64,000 nucleotides of DNA from NCBI RefSeq assembly GCF_036409155.1, contig NZ_JAZGLW010000003.1, forward strand, positions 372,001 through 436,000, in the 5' to 3' direction. This document shows, piece by piece, positions 29,688-37,850 of this stretch (within the stretch, counting starts at the first letter, position 1; each line of letters begins with the position of its first letter). Under the pieces are notes generated by a model. That model did no database searches. It was not told the origin of the DNA and was given only the letters and a program-made list of their open reading frames with translations. The position numbers and the translations under genes were made by a program. Source of the DNA: Mycobacterium sp. 050128 (lineage in GTDB: Bacteria; Actinomycetota; Actinomycetes; Mycobacteriales; Mycobacteriaceae).

Positions 29688-31883
29688 TTACTGGCTCATC
29701 GTGGTGCTGTAGGCCTGGAACCAGGCGAGGTGATAGTTAGCTTCCGACTTGTTGCCGGCCACCAGGGCTTCGATCGCGGCCAGCAGCTGCCAGTTGCCGA
29801 TATCGTGGCAGTCGACGTTGTCGGGGTAGCTATCCAGAACGCGGGTGCTGACTTCCCGCAGATGCGTCTGAAGAAGTTCGACTTCCCTGTCCAGCACTCC
29901 GGTGCCGCTGGTGGCAGCCTTGGCCAGGGTGTGGGCGAGCCTTGGTAGACCGTCGCGCCACTGGGTCGCTTGGTTGAGTTCCCAACCGAGTTCATCAATT
30001 TCGGGCACCCGTCGCGGGCGCGGCGAGGTGGGAATTGGCTCGTCTTCTTCGGGGACGGCGTGGATCGGGGTGTAGCCGGCGGCGAGAGTGACTTCGCCGA
30101 GCAAGGTTTCGATATCCCCACGGCGGCGTTCGGGGGAGAGCAGCGTGACCGCGGCCGGAATTTCGATGCCCGGTGGAATCCAGCCGCTCGCGAGATCGGT
30201 TGTCAGCACGGTGGTTTCGTCAGGTCGATCTCCTACTGCCCAGGCCAAGCGTGGTTGCTGACGGGCGACCGCGGCGACGAGTCGTTCCAGCCGTGCCCGC
30301 TCGGCGGCGTTGGCGGATGCGGCCCCGGCGACCGCCCCGGTGGCGGTGGCAGCGGCGGCCTCGGTTCCCAAACTCGACGGCGACGATGGAGGGGGCGGGG
30401 TCGGAGCCTGACGCACGACAGTGGGTCCGGCAGGGCTCGCCTGTCCCGCCGACGGGTGTACCGGTGCGGAGCTTGCCATCGCCGAAGGCGGTGCGCTCGA
30501 CGGGACAACAGGGGCGGAGGCCGCGGGGGCCGCCGGCCGAATGTCGGAGGCGTAAGCGGGCAGCGGGCCCGAGGGTGCGGGTGCGGCCGGGGTGGCTGGT
30601 GCCGACGGTCCCGCGACGACCTGCGGTGCCGGGGTCGCATCAGGAGCTGCCGCGTGGGCGACAGGCGCTGCCTCATATGCGGGCGCATTGACAGGGACGC
30701 TGCCCATGCCGGACGTTGGCGTTGTCGGTGGGGCTTGCGGCTCTGGGGGCTGAGGTGGCGGCACGGCGCCAGCCGTCGCCGAAATCGGTGTTCCCGCTTG
30801 CATTCCCTTGTCGAAGCTATGCATCAAGTCGGCCGGGGTGACCGGTTGAACTGGGCTTGCAGGCGCGGTTGGCGCGCCGGTTAGGGGTGTTGCCGTGACG
30901 GGCGGAACGCTTTGGGCGCCTCCACCTGCTGGCACCCCTAATGATGGGGTGCCCCCGTGCGACAGCGAGGGCGCGCCAGGCATAGGCCCCGTGGCTGGGG
31001 CGGGGGTAGCTGGTGCTGCTGAAACGGGCGGCGCGGGCGGCCGGTTGACATCTGGCATCAGGCGTGGCGGCGAGCCTGGAGCAACTGGAGCTTGCTGCCC
31101 CTGGGCGGTGGGAGCTGGTGTATTTAGTCCAGCCGGCGAGATAGCCGCAGCCGGGGCTTGCTGTCCCTGGGGGGTGGGAGCTGGTGTATTTAGTCCAGCC
31201 GGCGAGGTCGAGGCCGGCGGAGGGGTATTGAGATCTGGCGGCAGGCCACCGGTTGTGTGGCTGTTGTTGAGGATTCCCTTAACCTGCTCCTGAAGATTCT
31301 CCTGATTCGGTCCCCTGAACATCTGGCCCATTTCGAGGCCGTGCGACTGGGCGAATTGGCGAGCGGATTGCCCGGGCATGTCGGCGTTGAGAACCTTTTG
31401 CATTGCATCAGAAACGTTTGCGCTGTACTTGGCTGCGACCATATTTGCCTGAGCTCGGTAGCGGTGGATCGCCTCGACGATCTGTGGCACTTTGATTTCA
31501 ACCGGTTGTTTTGAGTTTTGAATTTCTTTGATTTGCTGGTTGCCTTCATCGGCCACATTAGCTAGAGCATGCTGGAGGCTTACCATGCTGTCGAAGGCGG
31601 TACCATACGCGCTCTCTTTGGCACCGTTCTTCTCGGCTACCTCTCGAGCGTGCTCCTCGCCTCGGCTAAAGGCGCTGCGGAGGTCGTCGATCGTATAGCC
31701 CTCTTGTTGGGACAGCGGTCCGGTTTGGGCGCCACGCAGCAGATCCGCAAAGTGCATGAAACCCGACTTGATCTGTCCGCGATTTAGCTTGCCGTGAGAT
31801 AGTGCGGCCAAGTCCTCGTCATAAGGCCATTGTTCGCCGATTAGGAGAAAAGACCATTCGCCTGGAGGAAAAATCATTTGCAA
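29688..31883 (-). CDS. large Pro/Ala-rich protein, Rv2082/Rv3899c-like
   Basis: 731 residues in three parts. The N-terminal helical region (about 1-215, PPGEWSFLLIGEQWPYDEDL to QEQVKGILNN) has the length and heptad-like pattern of WXG100/LXG secretion domains. A Pro/Ala/Thr-rich linker (about 216-530) contains a 22-residue tandem repeat. The folded C-terminal region (about 530-731, LERLVAAVARQQPRLAWAVGDRPDE to NYHLAWFQAYSTTMSQ) resembles the DUF5631/DUF5632 proteins Rv2082 and Rv3899c as I recall them; Rv3899c lies in the cpnT locus. Its start overlaps the preceding membrane-protein gene by ten bases. Bases around 31400-31870 are less GC-rich than the linker. Function unknown. Confidence 0.7.
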   Translation of the reverse strand: MQMIFPPGEWSFLLIGEQWPYDEDLAALSHGKLNRGQIKSGFMHFADLLRGAQTGPLSQQEGYTIDDLRSAFSRGEEHAREVAEKNGAKESAYGTAFDSMVSLQHALANVADEGNQQIKEIQNSKQPVEIKVPQIVEAIHRYRAQANMVAAKYSANVSDAMQKVLNADMPGQSARQFAQSHGLEMGQMFRGPNQENLQEQVKGILNNSHTTGGLPPDLNTPPPASTSPAGLNTPAPTPQGQQAPAAAISPAGLNTPAPTAQGQQAPVAPGSPPRLMPDVNRPPAPPVSAAPATPAPATGPMPGAPSLSHGGTPSLGVPAGGGAQSVPPVTATPLTGAPTAPASPVQPVTPADLMHSFDKGMQAGTPISATAGAVPPPQPPEPQAPPTTPTSGMGSVPVNAPAYEAAPVAHAAAPDATPAPQVVAGPSAPATPAAPAPSGPLPAYASDIRPAAPAASAPVVPSSAPPSAMASSAPVHPSAGQASPAGPTVVRQAPTPPPPSSPSSLGTEAAAATATGAVAGAASANAAERARLERLVAAVARQQPRLAWAVGDRPDETTVLTTDLASGWIPPGIEIPAAVTLLSPERRRGDIETLLGEVTLAAGYTPIHAVPEEDEPIPTSPRPRRVPEIDELGWELNQATQWRDGLPRLAHTLAKAATSGTGVLDREVELLQTHLREVSTRVLDSYPDNVDCHDIGNWQLLAAIEALVAGNKSEANYHLAWFQAYSTTMSQ
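31090..31206 (-). repeat. 66-base tandem duplication in the 731-residue protein gene
   Basis: A 51-base block at 31090-31140 recurs at 31156-31206 with two mismatches, a period of 66 bases (22 codons). It encodes two copies of SPAGLNTPAPTxQGQQAP in the Pro/Ala linker. Reading frame is kept, so it is a simple recent duplication that lengthens the linker. Confidence 0.85.
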
Positions 31884-32416
31884 AGTCTTTGAACGGCCAC
31901 CGCAGTATCATCGGCGGCGTGCACCGTCGGTGCCTCTTCTGAATCTGGCAAGTTATTTTGATATTCAATGACGAGCTCTTGATAAATGTCCGTTAATTGT
32001 CGAATCGTTTTGGCTAGTTCGCTTGAAGTTGCCGGCTCTTGAGCAAGCGTGGTTCGAAGGTACTCGCTTCCAGTAAAAATCGCCTGCTGTCCGTTAATGG
32101 CGAACACGAGCTGGGACGTGGGATCGGCGCCTCTGTCTCGCGCCGTACTCGCATTTATCGAGTTGCGTACTTTTTCGTATGCCGCGCACACCTTGGCTTT
32201 GGCCTCGGCAACCTGTTGGTCGGTGTACGTAGGCGCGGCGGGCGGCTTTGCTGGCGCAGGTCGGAACCAGCCGACGATTGCAACGGCGAGGGTCACTAAG
32301 AGTGCAACTGTGAAAAATGCAAACATCGGCCACTGTCGCGTTGGCCGAACGGGTAACGATGGCTGCCAAGGCTGTGGGAGTGGCGGCATCGGTGGAGGTG
32401 GAGTGAGGTCCGTCAC
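31874..32416 (-). CDS. single-pass membrane protein of the toxin-linked set
   Basis: 180 residues: a cytoplasmic Pro-rich N-terminus (TPPPPMPPLPQPWQPSLP), one transmembrane helix (about 30-50, MFAFFTVALLVTLAVAIVGWF) and an extracytoplasmic helical domain (about 60-180) with two cysteines, in KVCAAYEKV and in the terminal LCK, that could pair. It resembles, in layout, the small membrane protein Rv3901c/Rv2081c-type neighbours of the cpnT and Rv2082-2083 loci; this is from memory. It overlaps the 731-residue gene by ten bases. Likely an envelope component helping export or anchoring; inference. Confidence 0.65.
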   Translation of the reverse strand: MTDLTPPPPMPPLPQPWQPSLPVRPTRQWPMFAFFTVALLVTLAVAIVGWFRPAPAKPPAAPTYTDQQVAEAKAKVCAAYEKVRNSINASTARDRGADPTSQLVFAINGQQAIFTGSEYLRTTLAQEPATSSELAKTIRQLTDIYQELVIEYQNNLPDSEEAPTVHAADDTAVAVQRLCK

Positions 32417-32563
32417 AGCCCGATCCTATCGCCCGTCCACGATTGCGGAAGGTATCTGCTTCTCGGCGCCGCCGCAGGGCTCTGACTGACTAGTCGCAAC
32501 AAGTATCGAAATGCGTTCCAGCGAAGGTGATCTGGTGTGCAACTAACGGCGTGCACCGTTCTT

Positions 32564-33490
32564 CTAACGGTTTGAGTCTGAATCATCGTCATCGCGCTTT
32601 TGATCCGGCAAGATGATGCGGCGGCTCGCAACCGGTTTACCCTCAACACGTTTGACGACCTCTGCCACGGGCGGAGGCGTCGTGATGCGGCCCTGGACCG
32701 GAGCCCCATTCTTCACAGACGGCGCGACAATGCGTTTGGTATCGGGCTTCTCATCCTTGCCGCCGCCACCGGCTCCATGCATCGCACCGGGCGGCATCAT
32801 CGGCATCGCGCCCATCCCGCCCCTCGATGCACTCGTCGGCGCCGCGGCGCTTGGTGGTGGTATCGACGTGGAGCGCGCTGACGCGGGCTCAGTGCCGGCT
32901 GATGGTGCGGGCAGTGGATTGAGGCTTCCTGTCGGCGTGGTGGCGCCGCCGAGTCCGCCGCCGCCCACACCGCCACCGCCCGCGCCTGCACCGGCGCCGC
33001 TGGTCGATCCCGTCAGTTCACCCGGGATGGCCGCCGCTTCTCCGGCGCCGTGCTGCATCGCCCCCATGCCGGCTTGCATCATCTGCTGTCCGATTTGAGC
33101 AGCCTGCTGCGGAAGCTGGCTTAACGGTTGCAGCAAACCTTGCATGGCACCCGAGATACCGCCGGCGACTCCGGAGATCATCTGCGGGATCTGCTGAGCC
33201 ATCTCGGCGGGGCTGCCGGCACCGCCTAACTTCCCGGCTGACTCTGCTTCGTTTGCAGGGAATTTGGCCAGAGCGTCACCGGTTTTCGCGCTTCGTTCGG
33301 CATAGCCGGACTCGGTACCAGACATGTCGGCGGGATCACCCGTATTAGCAGCTATCCCAAAGATTCTCAGTAATTGGCTCATGAGCGAACGGCCTGTAGC
33401 GAGCTGATCGGGCGTTATCCCCGGAGGTGGCGGCCCGCCGCCCAATTTCGCCAGCGAATCGAGGTCTATTTGTATCCGGTCGCCGGTCAT
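32564..33490 (-). CDS. Gly/Ala/Pro-rich ESX-associated-like protein (Rv2083/Rv3900c-like)
   Basis: 308 residues, first gene of the minus-strand set. The N-terminal half (about 1-160) is helical with glutamine/methionine-rich stretches (SQLPQQAAQIGQQMMQAGMG); the middle is Gly-rich (GAGAGGGGVGGGGLGG); the C-terminus is basic and then acidic (RRIILPDQKRDDDDSDSNR). It has no signal peptide or WXG pair that I can point to with certainty. Composition and gene order recall Rv2083 and Rv3900c. It diverges from the CpnT-like toxin gene, with 253 bases between starts. A 147-base gap follows it. Confidence 0.65.
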   Translation of the reverse strand: MTGDRIQIDLDSLAKLGGGPPPPGITPDQLATGRSLMSQLLRIFGIAANTGDPADMSGTESGYAERSAKTGDALAKFPANEAESAGKLGGAGSPAEMAQQIPQMISGVAGGISGAMQGLLQPLSQLPQQAAQIGQQMMQAGMGAMQHGAGEAAAIPGELTGSTSGAGAGAGGGGVGGGGLGGATTPTGSLNPLPAPSAGTEPASARSTSIPPPSAAAPTSASRGGMGAMPMMPPGAMHGAGGGGKDEKPDTKRIVAPSVKNGAPVQGRITTPPPVAEVVKRVEGKPVASRRIILPDQKRDDDDSDSNR

Positions 33491-33604
33491 TTCGACCTCC
33501 CGCTCGGAATTGTGGGGAGCAGGGCAGTGTCGACGACCATGTCACCCTCCCGGCTACCACGATTTACGTGCCCCCCATGCCTTAGTGGCGAGGTTAATGG
33601 CGGT

Positions 33605-33624
33605 GTGAATGCTGGTCAATTCAC
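33605..33624. promoter_or_regulatory. inverted repeat in divergent toxin/accessory promoter region
   Basis: GTGAAT (33605-33610) and ATTCAC (33619-33624) are perfect inverted half-sites with an 8-base spacer, in the 253-base region between the two divergent starts (33490 and 33744). The region holds no supported gene. A regulator-binding site is possible but not shown. Confidence 0.3.
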
Positions 33625-33743
33625 TACGCCGCTGGCGGTCGCAGACACCTGGCCCAGACGCCGCGGACATCCCCGACGCCACTGGCAATCAATGAGTTGC
33701 GGGTGAATAGCGTCGCCGGACGGCCTGGGCAAAAATCTCGCAT

Positions 33744-36341
33744 GTGGCCCCTGTTGCCGTCGACCCGGATGCGCTGTCCGCTGCGGGCAGCGCCGTAGTC
33801 GCCGCGGGCGATGGCCTGGACGCGGCCATGGCGGTTTTGACGGCGGGATTCGGCGCCAACACAGGTTTGGACGTCGCCGGTGAGGTGTTCGGGCTGTCGT
33901 ATCAAGCGACGGCGGAGTCGTTGTTGAAGGCTGCTGCGGCAGCGATCAATGCATGTCGGCGCAATGGCGTCATGATCCAAGTCGACGCATCGAACTGGTC
34001 GAAGGCCGAAGCTGCCTCGCGGCTAGGTGGCGGCGCCAGCGTGCTGCACGCACCAGCGGAGCCGGCCCGCATTGGCGCGCCCGGTCCGCCGGGAACATTG
34101 GGCCCAGGGGAGCCCCCGCCGCTGTTGTGGGCAGTGGTGCAGTCCTTCGTTGACGACGTGTGGCCTGACGGCGATGTGGCGGCGCTGCATGCCGCGGCCG
34201 GGTGCTGGCGCACGTTTAGCTCGGCGGTCAGTGGAATGCAAGATGCGCTGGACGGATCGAGGACGCTGGTCGGTACGCAACAGATCCCGGAAGGCGAAAA
34301 GATCAATCAGGTCTTATCGCAAATCGGCGTCGCGATGGCCAAATTGGGGGCGCAATGCTGGCACATGGCGACCATCCTCGATGATTTCGCTGATCGAGTT
34401 GCCAAGGCCCAAAACGATATCCGAAATTTGTTGCACCGCTTGGAGTCGCTGACTGATATCTGGCATGACGTGGTCTCGATACTCGATGGCGATGCGCTAG
34501 AAGAAATCAAAAAGATCGCGTGCGACATCAACGCCGTGTTGCATGACTTGGGCCGGCAGGCAAGGGCTTTCGAACAGGGCATAAAGCTGCTGATGCAGGT
34601 CGCCGACGGTTTGGTCGTCGACATGGAGAAGTCCATGCGCGGTCAGTTCACCCACTTCCTGGGCGACGCTGTCGGAAACCAGGCCGCCACTGTTTTCGAC
34701 ACGTTCGTCAACGCAAATGAGGGAGTTGCAAAAGTAGCCGCCCAAGCGGCCGTCGGCCTGGGCGATTTAGCAGCGCCGTGGTTGCTCTTGGATCCCGAGG
34801 GAGCGGAGAACACCTGGAAGGACATGGTGCAGAGCCAGTTCAAAGCAGGCACGCTCAACCTCATTCTGCATCCTGGGGAAGGCGGGGCAGCCAACATGCA
34901 GATGTGGAAATCGCTTCTGCACCTGGATGATTGGAGTACCGCTCGGCCGGGCTTGGGATTCGGGGAGAACGTTTTCGATGGCGCGACCTTATTTGTGCCT
35001 GGAATCGGAGAAGCCGGTGCGGGGGCGAAAGCAGGGTCTGCGGCTGCGCGTGGCGCCGAAGAGGCCGCAGAAGGAGCAGGCGCGGCAGGGCGTGTCGGAG
35101 AGCTCGGGGAGTTTGCGTCGACTACCGGTGCGCTAGGCGACATTGGCAAGGCCGGCACCAACCTGACGAGAGACCTCGACAACCTCAAACTCGATCTGCC
35201 CAAGACGGATTTTCCCACCGGCGGCCGTCCGGTGAGTGCGCCACCGGTCGAGCCTCAAAGCGGGCCACCGCCGCGACCGGTGGAACCAGCGCCGCCAGGT
35301 ACGCCAGCGCCTCATTCGCCTACGGCGCCCGGGGAATCGGCGCCCGGACGTCCAACAGCACCTGTCGCTCCGCACGAACCAGTGTCAGCACCCGCGGCAG
35401 CCCCACGAGAGCCCGCATCGGTGTCGGCCGCACCCACCGAGCACTTGCCGTCACGCAATCCGCAGCCCGAAGAACCCAATCCGTCTCGCGTCCCGCTGTC
35501 GGCCGATCGTGCTCCGCTTGAAACACCGCCAGCCGCCGCGCCCTCAGCCCAGCATGCACCGGCGCTCCCATCGGCGGCGCCTCATGCATCGCCTTCACAT
35601 TTCACGCCTTCCAGTGCGCCATCCGCCGAACTACCTGCGCCAGGTCGCGGCGGATGGCGCGGGCTTGGCGAGGACGGCTCCCCAGGCAGCCCGCATGATG
35701 CGCCACCAGGCGAAGGAAGCCCTCACGGACCTGGCGATGGCCGCAGCGAGGCACCAGGATCCCCGCACGACGGAAAACCGGAAGCCGGGAAGCCGCACGA
35801 CGGCGCATCAGAATCGTCTGACCAGGGTGACGGAGTCCATGGCAACGACTCTTCGACGGACGGGCTCAGCGATGAGAAGCGCGACGAAATCCTGGGCACA
35901 CCGAAGGGTAGTCGTCCTGACCCCTCGGAGTACCTATCCCCGGAGTATATTCAGCGACACCTCGATAAATTCGCTGACGGGGCGACGCGGTTCATGCCAG
36001 AAAGCAATCTGGAAAAATATGGGATTGCTCAACGGGACGGTACTTCGTTCGTAATGCCGAGAAGCGAAGCTGACGCAATGATCAATGGCAGTAAGGGCGA
36101 TCCACGTGCGATGGAGGCCGAGCTCGGCCTTCCCGAAGGATTTCTCGATTCAAACAGTATTGTTAGAATAGACATATCTGATCCATCAGGATTCGCGTTA
36201 AGGATTCCCTCTGGCAATGAAGCAGGAGCGAACGAACAATGGATCCCAGGTGGGCGGCTACCTAACGGCGCATCGGAAGCGGTCGTAGATGGTAGGGATA
36301 TACCTCCCAGCGACTACACTGTCACGGACATCTTCCAGTAA
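33744..36341 (+). CDS. CpnT-like polymorphic toxin with a distinct C-terminal domain
   Basis: 865 residues. GTG 33744 gives VAPVAVDPDALSAAGSAVVAAG, closely like the start of M. tuberculosis CpnT (Rv3903c) as I recall it; an interior phrase FGENVFDGATLFVPGIGEAG also corresponds. N-terminal helical channel/secretion region about 1-450, Pro/Ala-rich linker about 485-710, then a separate C-terminal domain (about 715-865). That domain is not the TNT NAD-glycohydrolase sequence. Its marks are SEYIQ-like SPEYIQRHLDKFADG, LPEGFLDSNSIVRIDI and SGNEAGANEQWIPGG followed by EAVVDG. Base composition falls over this last part. A candidate immunity gene starts 12 bases later. Activity of the toxin domain is unknown. 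Esx genes like esxE/esxF are not adjacent. Confidence 0.8.
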   Translation: MAPVAVDPDALSAAGSAVVAAGDGLDAAMAVLTAGFGANTGLDVAGEVFGLSYQATAESLLKAAAAAINACRRNGVMIQVDASNWSKAEAASRLGGGASVLHAPAEPARIGAPGPPGTLGPGEPPPLLWAVVQSFVDDVWPDGDVAALHAAAGCWRTFSSAVSGMQDALDGSRTLVGTQQIPEGEKINQVLSQIGVAMAKLGAQCWHMATILDDFADRVAKAQNDIRNLLHRLESLTDIWHDVVSILDGDALEEIKKIACDINAVLHDLGRQARAFEQGIKLLMQVADGLVVDMEKSMRGQFTHFLGDAVGNQAATVFDTFVNANEGVAKVAAQAAVGLGDLAAPWLLLDPEGAENTWKDMVQSQFKAGTLNLILHPGEGGAANMQMWKSLLHLDDWSTARPGLGFGENVFDGATLFVPGIGEAGAGAKAGSAAARGAEEAAEGAGAAGRVGELGEFASTTGALGDIGKAGTNLTRDLDNLKLDLPKTDFPTGGRPVSAPPVEPQSGPPPRPVEPAPPGTPAPHSPTAPGESAPGRPTAPVAPHEPVSAPAAAPREPASVSAAPTEHLPSRNPQPEEPNPSRVPLSADRAPLETPPAAAPSAQHAPALPSAAPHASPSHFTPSSAPSAELPAPGRGGWRGLGEDGSPGSPHDAPPGEGSPHGPGDGRSEAPGSPHDGKPEAGKPHDGASESSDQGDGVHGNDSSTDGLSDEKRDEILGTPKGSRPDPSEYLSPEYIQRHLDKFADGATRFMPESNLEKYGIAQRDGTSFVMPRSEADAMINGSKGDPRAMEAELGLPEGFLDSNSIVRIDISDPSGFALRIPSGNEAGANEQWIPGGRLPNGASEAVVDGRDIPPSDYTVTDIFQ

Positions 36342-36353
36342 GGCGAAATATCG

Positions 36354-36617
36354 ATGAAATTTGAAGACACGTACTTTTCAAGAGACGACAGATATTCAAT
36401 CGGAATCGAGTCTGTCTCCGGTCGATATTATGCGTCAATACCGGTAAGCAATGGCATCGTTGACTATGAAGAGTATTACGAACTAACGCCAGATCAGTAT
36501 CGTGATTTTCTACGCGACCGCACAGCGGCGATCGAATTCGTACAGGCTTGTCGTAAGCATGAGCACGATGATCTGCTGTTGCAAAGGCCCGGCAATAATC
36601 GTGGAACCCCTGTATAG
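36354..36617 (+). CDS. candidate immunity protein of the CpnT-like toxin
   Basis: 87 residues, acidic and soluble, with phrases SIGIESVSGRYYASIPVSN and VDYEEYYELTPDQY. I recall similar small proteins downstream of polymorphic toxins in other bacteria, but cannot check. It starts 12 bases after the toxin stop on the same strand. Hand counts give 26/60 and 25/60 G+C for bases 36361-36420 and 36421-36480, far below the flanking genes, and codons such as AGA and ATA appear; this points to recent transfer together with the toxin tip. It is unlike the 176-residue M. tuberculosis IFT in length. Confidence 0.65.
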   Translation: MKFEDTYFSRDDRYSIGIESVSGRYYASIPVSNGIVDYEEYYELTPDQYRDFLRDRTAAIEFVQACRKHEHDDLLLQRPGNNRGTPV

Positions 36618-36641
36618 GGCTTCTAACGAGCAAAGCAGGAA

Positions 36642-36661
36642 CGGCGAAAAGCTACTCGCCG
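36642..36661. terminator. hairpin at the convergent end of immunity gene and biliverdin-reductase-like gene
   Basis: CGGCGA (36642-36647) and TCGCCG (36656-36661) form a 6-base stem with an 8-base loop, covering the TAG of the minus-strand gene and lying 25 bases after the immunity-gene stop. Confidence 0.35.
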
Positions 36662-37065
36662 CCGCGGTCGAGCAGATCTGACGACCCGAGCACCCGCTCG
36701 ATCTGAACCTCGATGACCACGCGCCTTGGATTGGGCCGGGGCGTGCGGTAGCGCTGCGCGTAACGCAGCTCCGCGTCGCGCACGGCATCGGCGTCGTTGT
36801 TGACCTTGGACCGGCCCTCAAGGGAAATCCAGCGCGCGCCGTCGACCTGGCTGAGCACGGCCACCCCGGCACGGTCGGCGTTAACGGCCTTCTGCGTGCC
36901 GCCGCTGGTGATCACCCGGGCGATGTGGGTCGTGGGATCGAAGGTGAATCCGACGGCCACCACATGCGGCGAGTTGTCCGCCCGCAGCGTGGTCAGCATC
37001 GCCAGATGACGTTCGGACAGAAACGCCAAAGCGTCGTTGGTGAGCCGCGTCGTGGTGTTCGCCAT
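36652..37065 (-). CDS. PPOX-class F420-dependent biliverdin reductase-like protein (Rv2074-like)
   Basis: 137 residues starting [20 protein letters not shown]; an in-frame GTG lies one codon upstream. The split beta-barrel flavin/F420-binding fold is shown by [23 protein letters not shown] and [20 protein letters not shown]. It matches Rv2074 of M. tuberculosis as I recall it, reported as an F420H2-dependent biliverdin reductase. It would act in the cytoplasm on tetrapyrrole products. The basic motif [20 protein letters not shown] is conserved. It is divergent from an SDR gene. Confidence 0.85.
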   Translation of the reverse strand: MANTTTRLTNDALAFLSERHLAMLTTLRADNSPHVVAVGFTFDPTTHIARVITSGGTQKAVNADRAGVAVLSQVDGARWISLEGRSKVNNDADAVRDAELRYAQRYRTPRPNPRRVVIEVQIERVLGSSDLLDRGGE

Positions 37066-37100
37066 CACCGCTCACGCTAGCGCAGGTGATAATCGCAGCC

Positions 37101-37850
37101 GTGGACGACACGGGCGCAGGTCCAGTTCTAATTCTCGGCGGCCGCAGCGAGATCGGCATTGAACTCGCATGCCACCTTGCGAAAGAAGCAACGGTGGTGC
37201 TGGCCGCGCGCCGAGCCGATCAGCTCGACGAGCAGGTCACCGCGGTCAAAACTGCCGGCGCGAAGGCGGTCCACACCCGTGAATTCGACGCCGACGACCT
37301 GGCCTCGCACGGCCCGCTGGTCGCCGAAGTCATCGCCGAGCATGGGCCCATCGCCACCGCGGTGCTGGCTTTCGGAATCTTGGGCAATCAGGCCCGCGCC
37401 GAGGCCGACGCCGACCACGCCGCGGCCGTCGTGCACACCGACTACGTCGCCCAGGTCAGCATGCTCACTCATCTGGCCAACGCCATGCGCGCCTCAAACC
37501 GCGGATCGTTGGTGGTGTTCTCCTCGATCGCCGGTGCCCGCGTGCGTCGGGCCAATTACGTCTACGGTTCGGCGAAGGCCGGCCTCGACGGCTTCGCCAG
37601 CGGCCTGGCCGATGCGCTGCACGGCACCGGGGTGCACTTGCTCATCTCGCGCCCGGGATTCGTCATCGGGCGTATGACAGAGGGCATGACGCCGGCACCG
37701 CTGTCCAGCACCCCGCAACAGGTGGCCGCAGCGACGGCCCGGGCCCTCAAGAAGGGTCGGCGCACGGTGTGGATCCCGTGGGCGTTGGGGCCCGCGGCCG
37801 CCGTCATGCGGATGCTGCCGCAATTCGTCTGGCGCAGGATGCCGCGATGA
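37101..37850 (+). CDS. short-chain dehydrogenase/reductase (Rv2073c-like)
   Basis: GTG 37101 gives 249 residues beginning VDDTGAGPVLILGGRSEIG; an upstream GTG at 37086 adds five residues. The nucleotide site is a variant of the SDR glycine motif (GGRSEIG), the catalytic Tyr and Lys appear in YVYGSAKAG, and the Ser lies in VVFSSIAG. The C-terminus is hydrophobic and basic (PQFVWRRMPR). Substrate unknown. The stop overlaps the cobL ATG (ATGA), so it is co-translated with the cobalamin genes although no role in that pathway is evident. The same pairing occurs in M. tuberculosis. Confidence 0.87.
   Translation: MDDTGAGPVLILGGRSEIGIELACHLAKEATVVLAARRADQLDEQVTAVKTAGAKAVHTREFDADDLASHGPLVAEVIAEHGPIATAVLAFGILGNQARAEADADHAAAVVHTDYVAQVSMLTHLANAMRASNRGSLVVFSSIAGARVRRANYVYGSAKAGLDGFASGLADALHGTGVHLLISRPGFVIGRMTEGMTPAPLSSTPQQVAAATARALKKGRRTVWIPWALGPAAAVMRMLPQFVWRRMPR

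Noticed and set aside
35870..36341. TNT NAD-glycohydrolase domain at the end of the CpnT-like protein
   Set aside because: The conserved C-terminal features of the M. tuberculosis TNT sequence as I recall it are absent; only the N-terminal region and linker correspond.
37769..37846. Longer N-terminus for CobL
   Set aside because: The extension lies inside the SDR gene, and ATG 37847 overlaps the SDR stop and gives the conserved family start.
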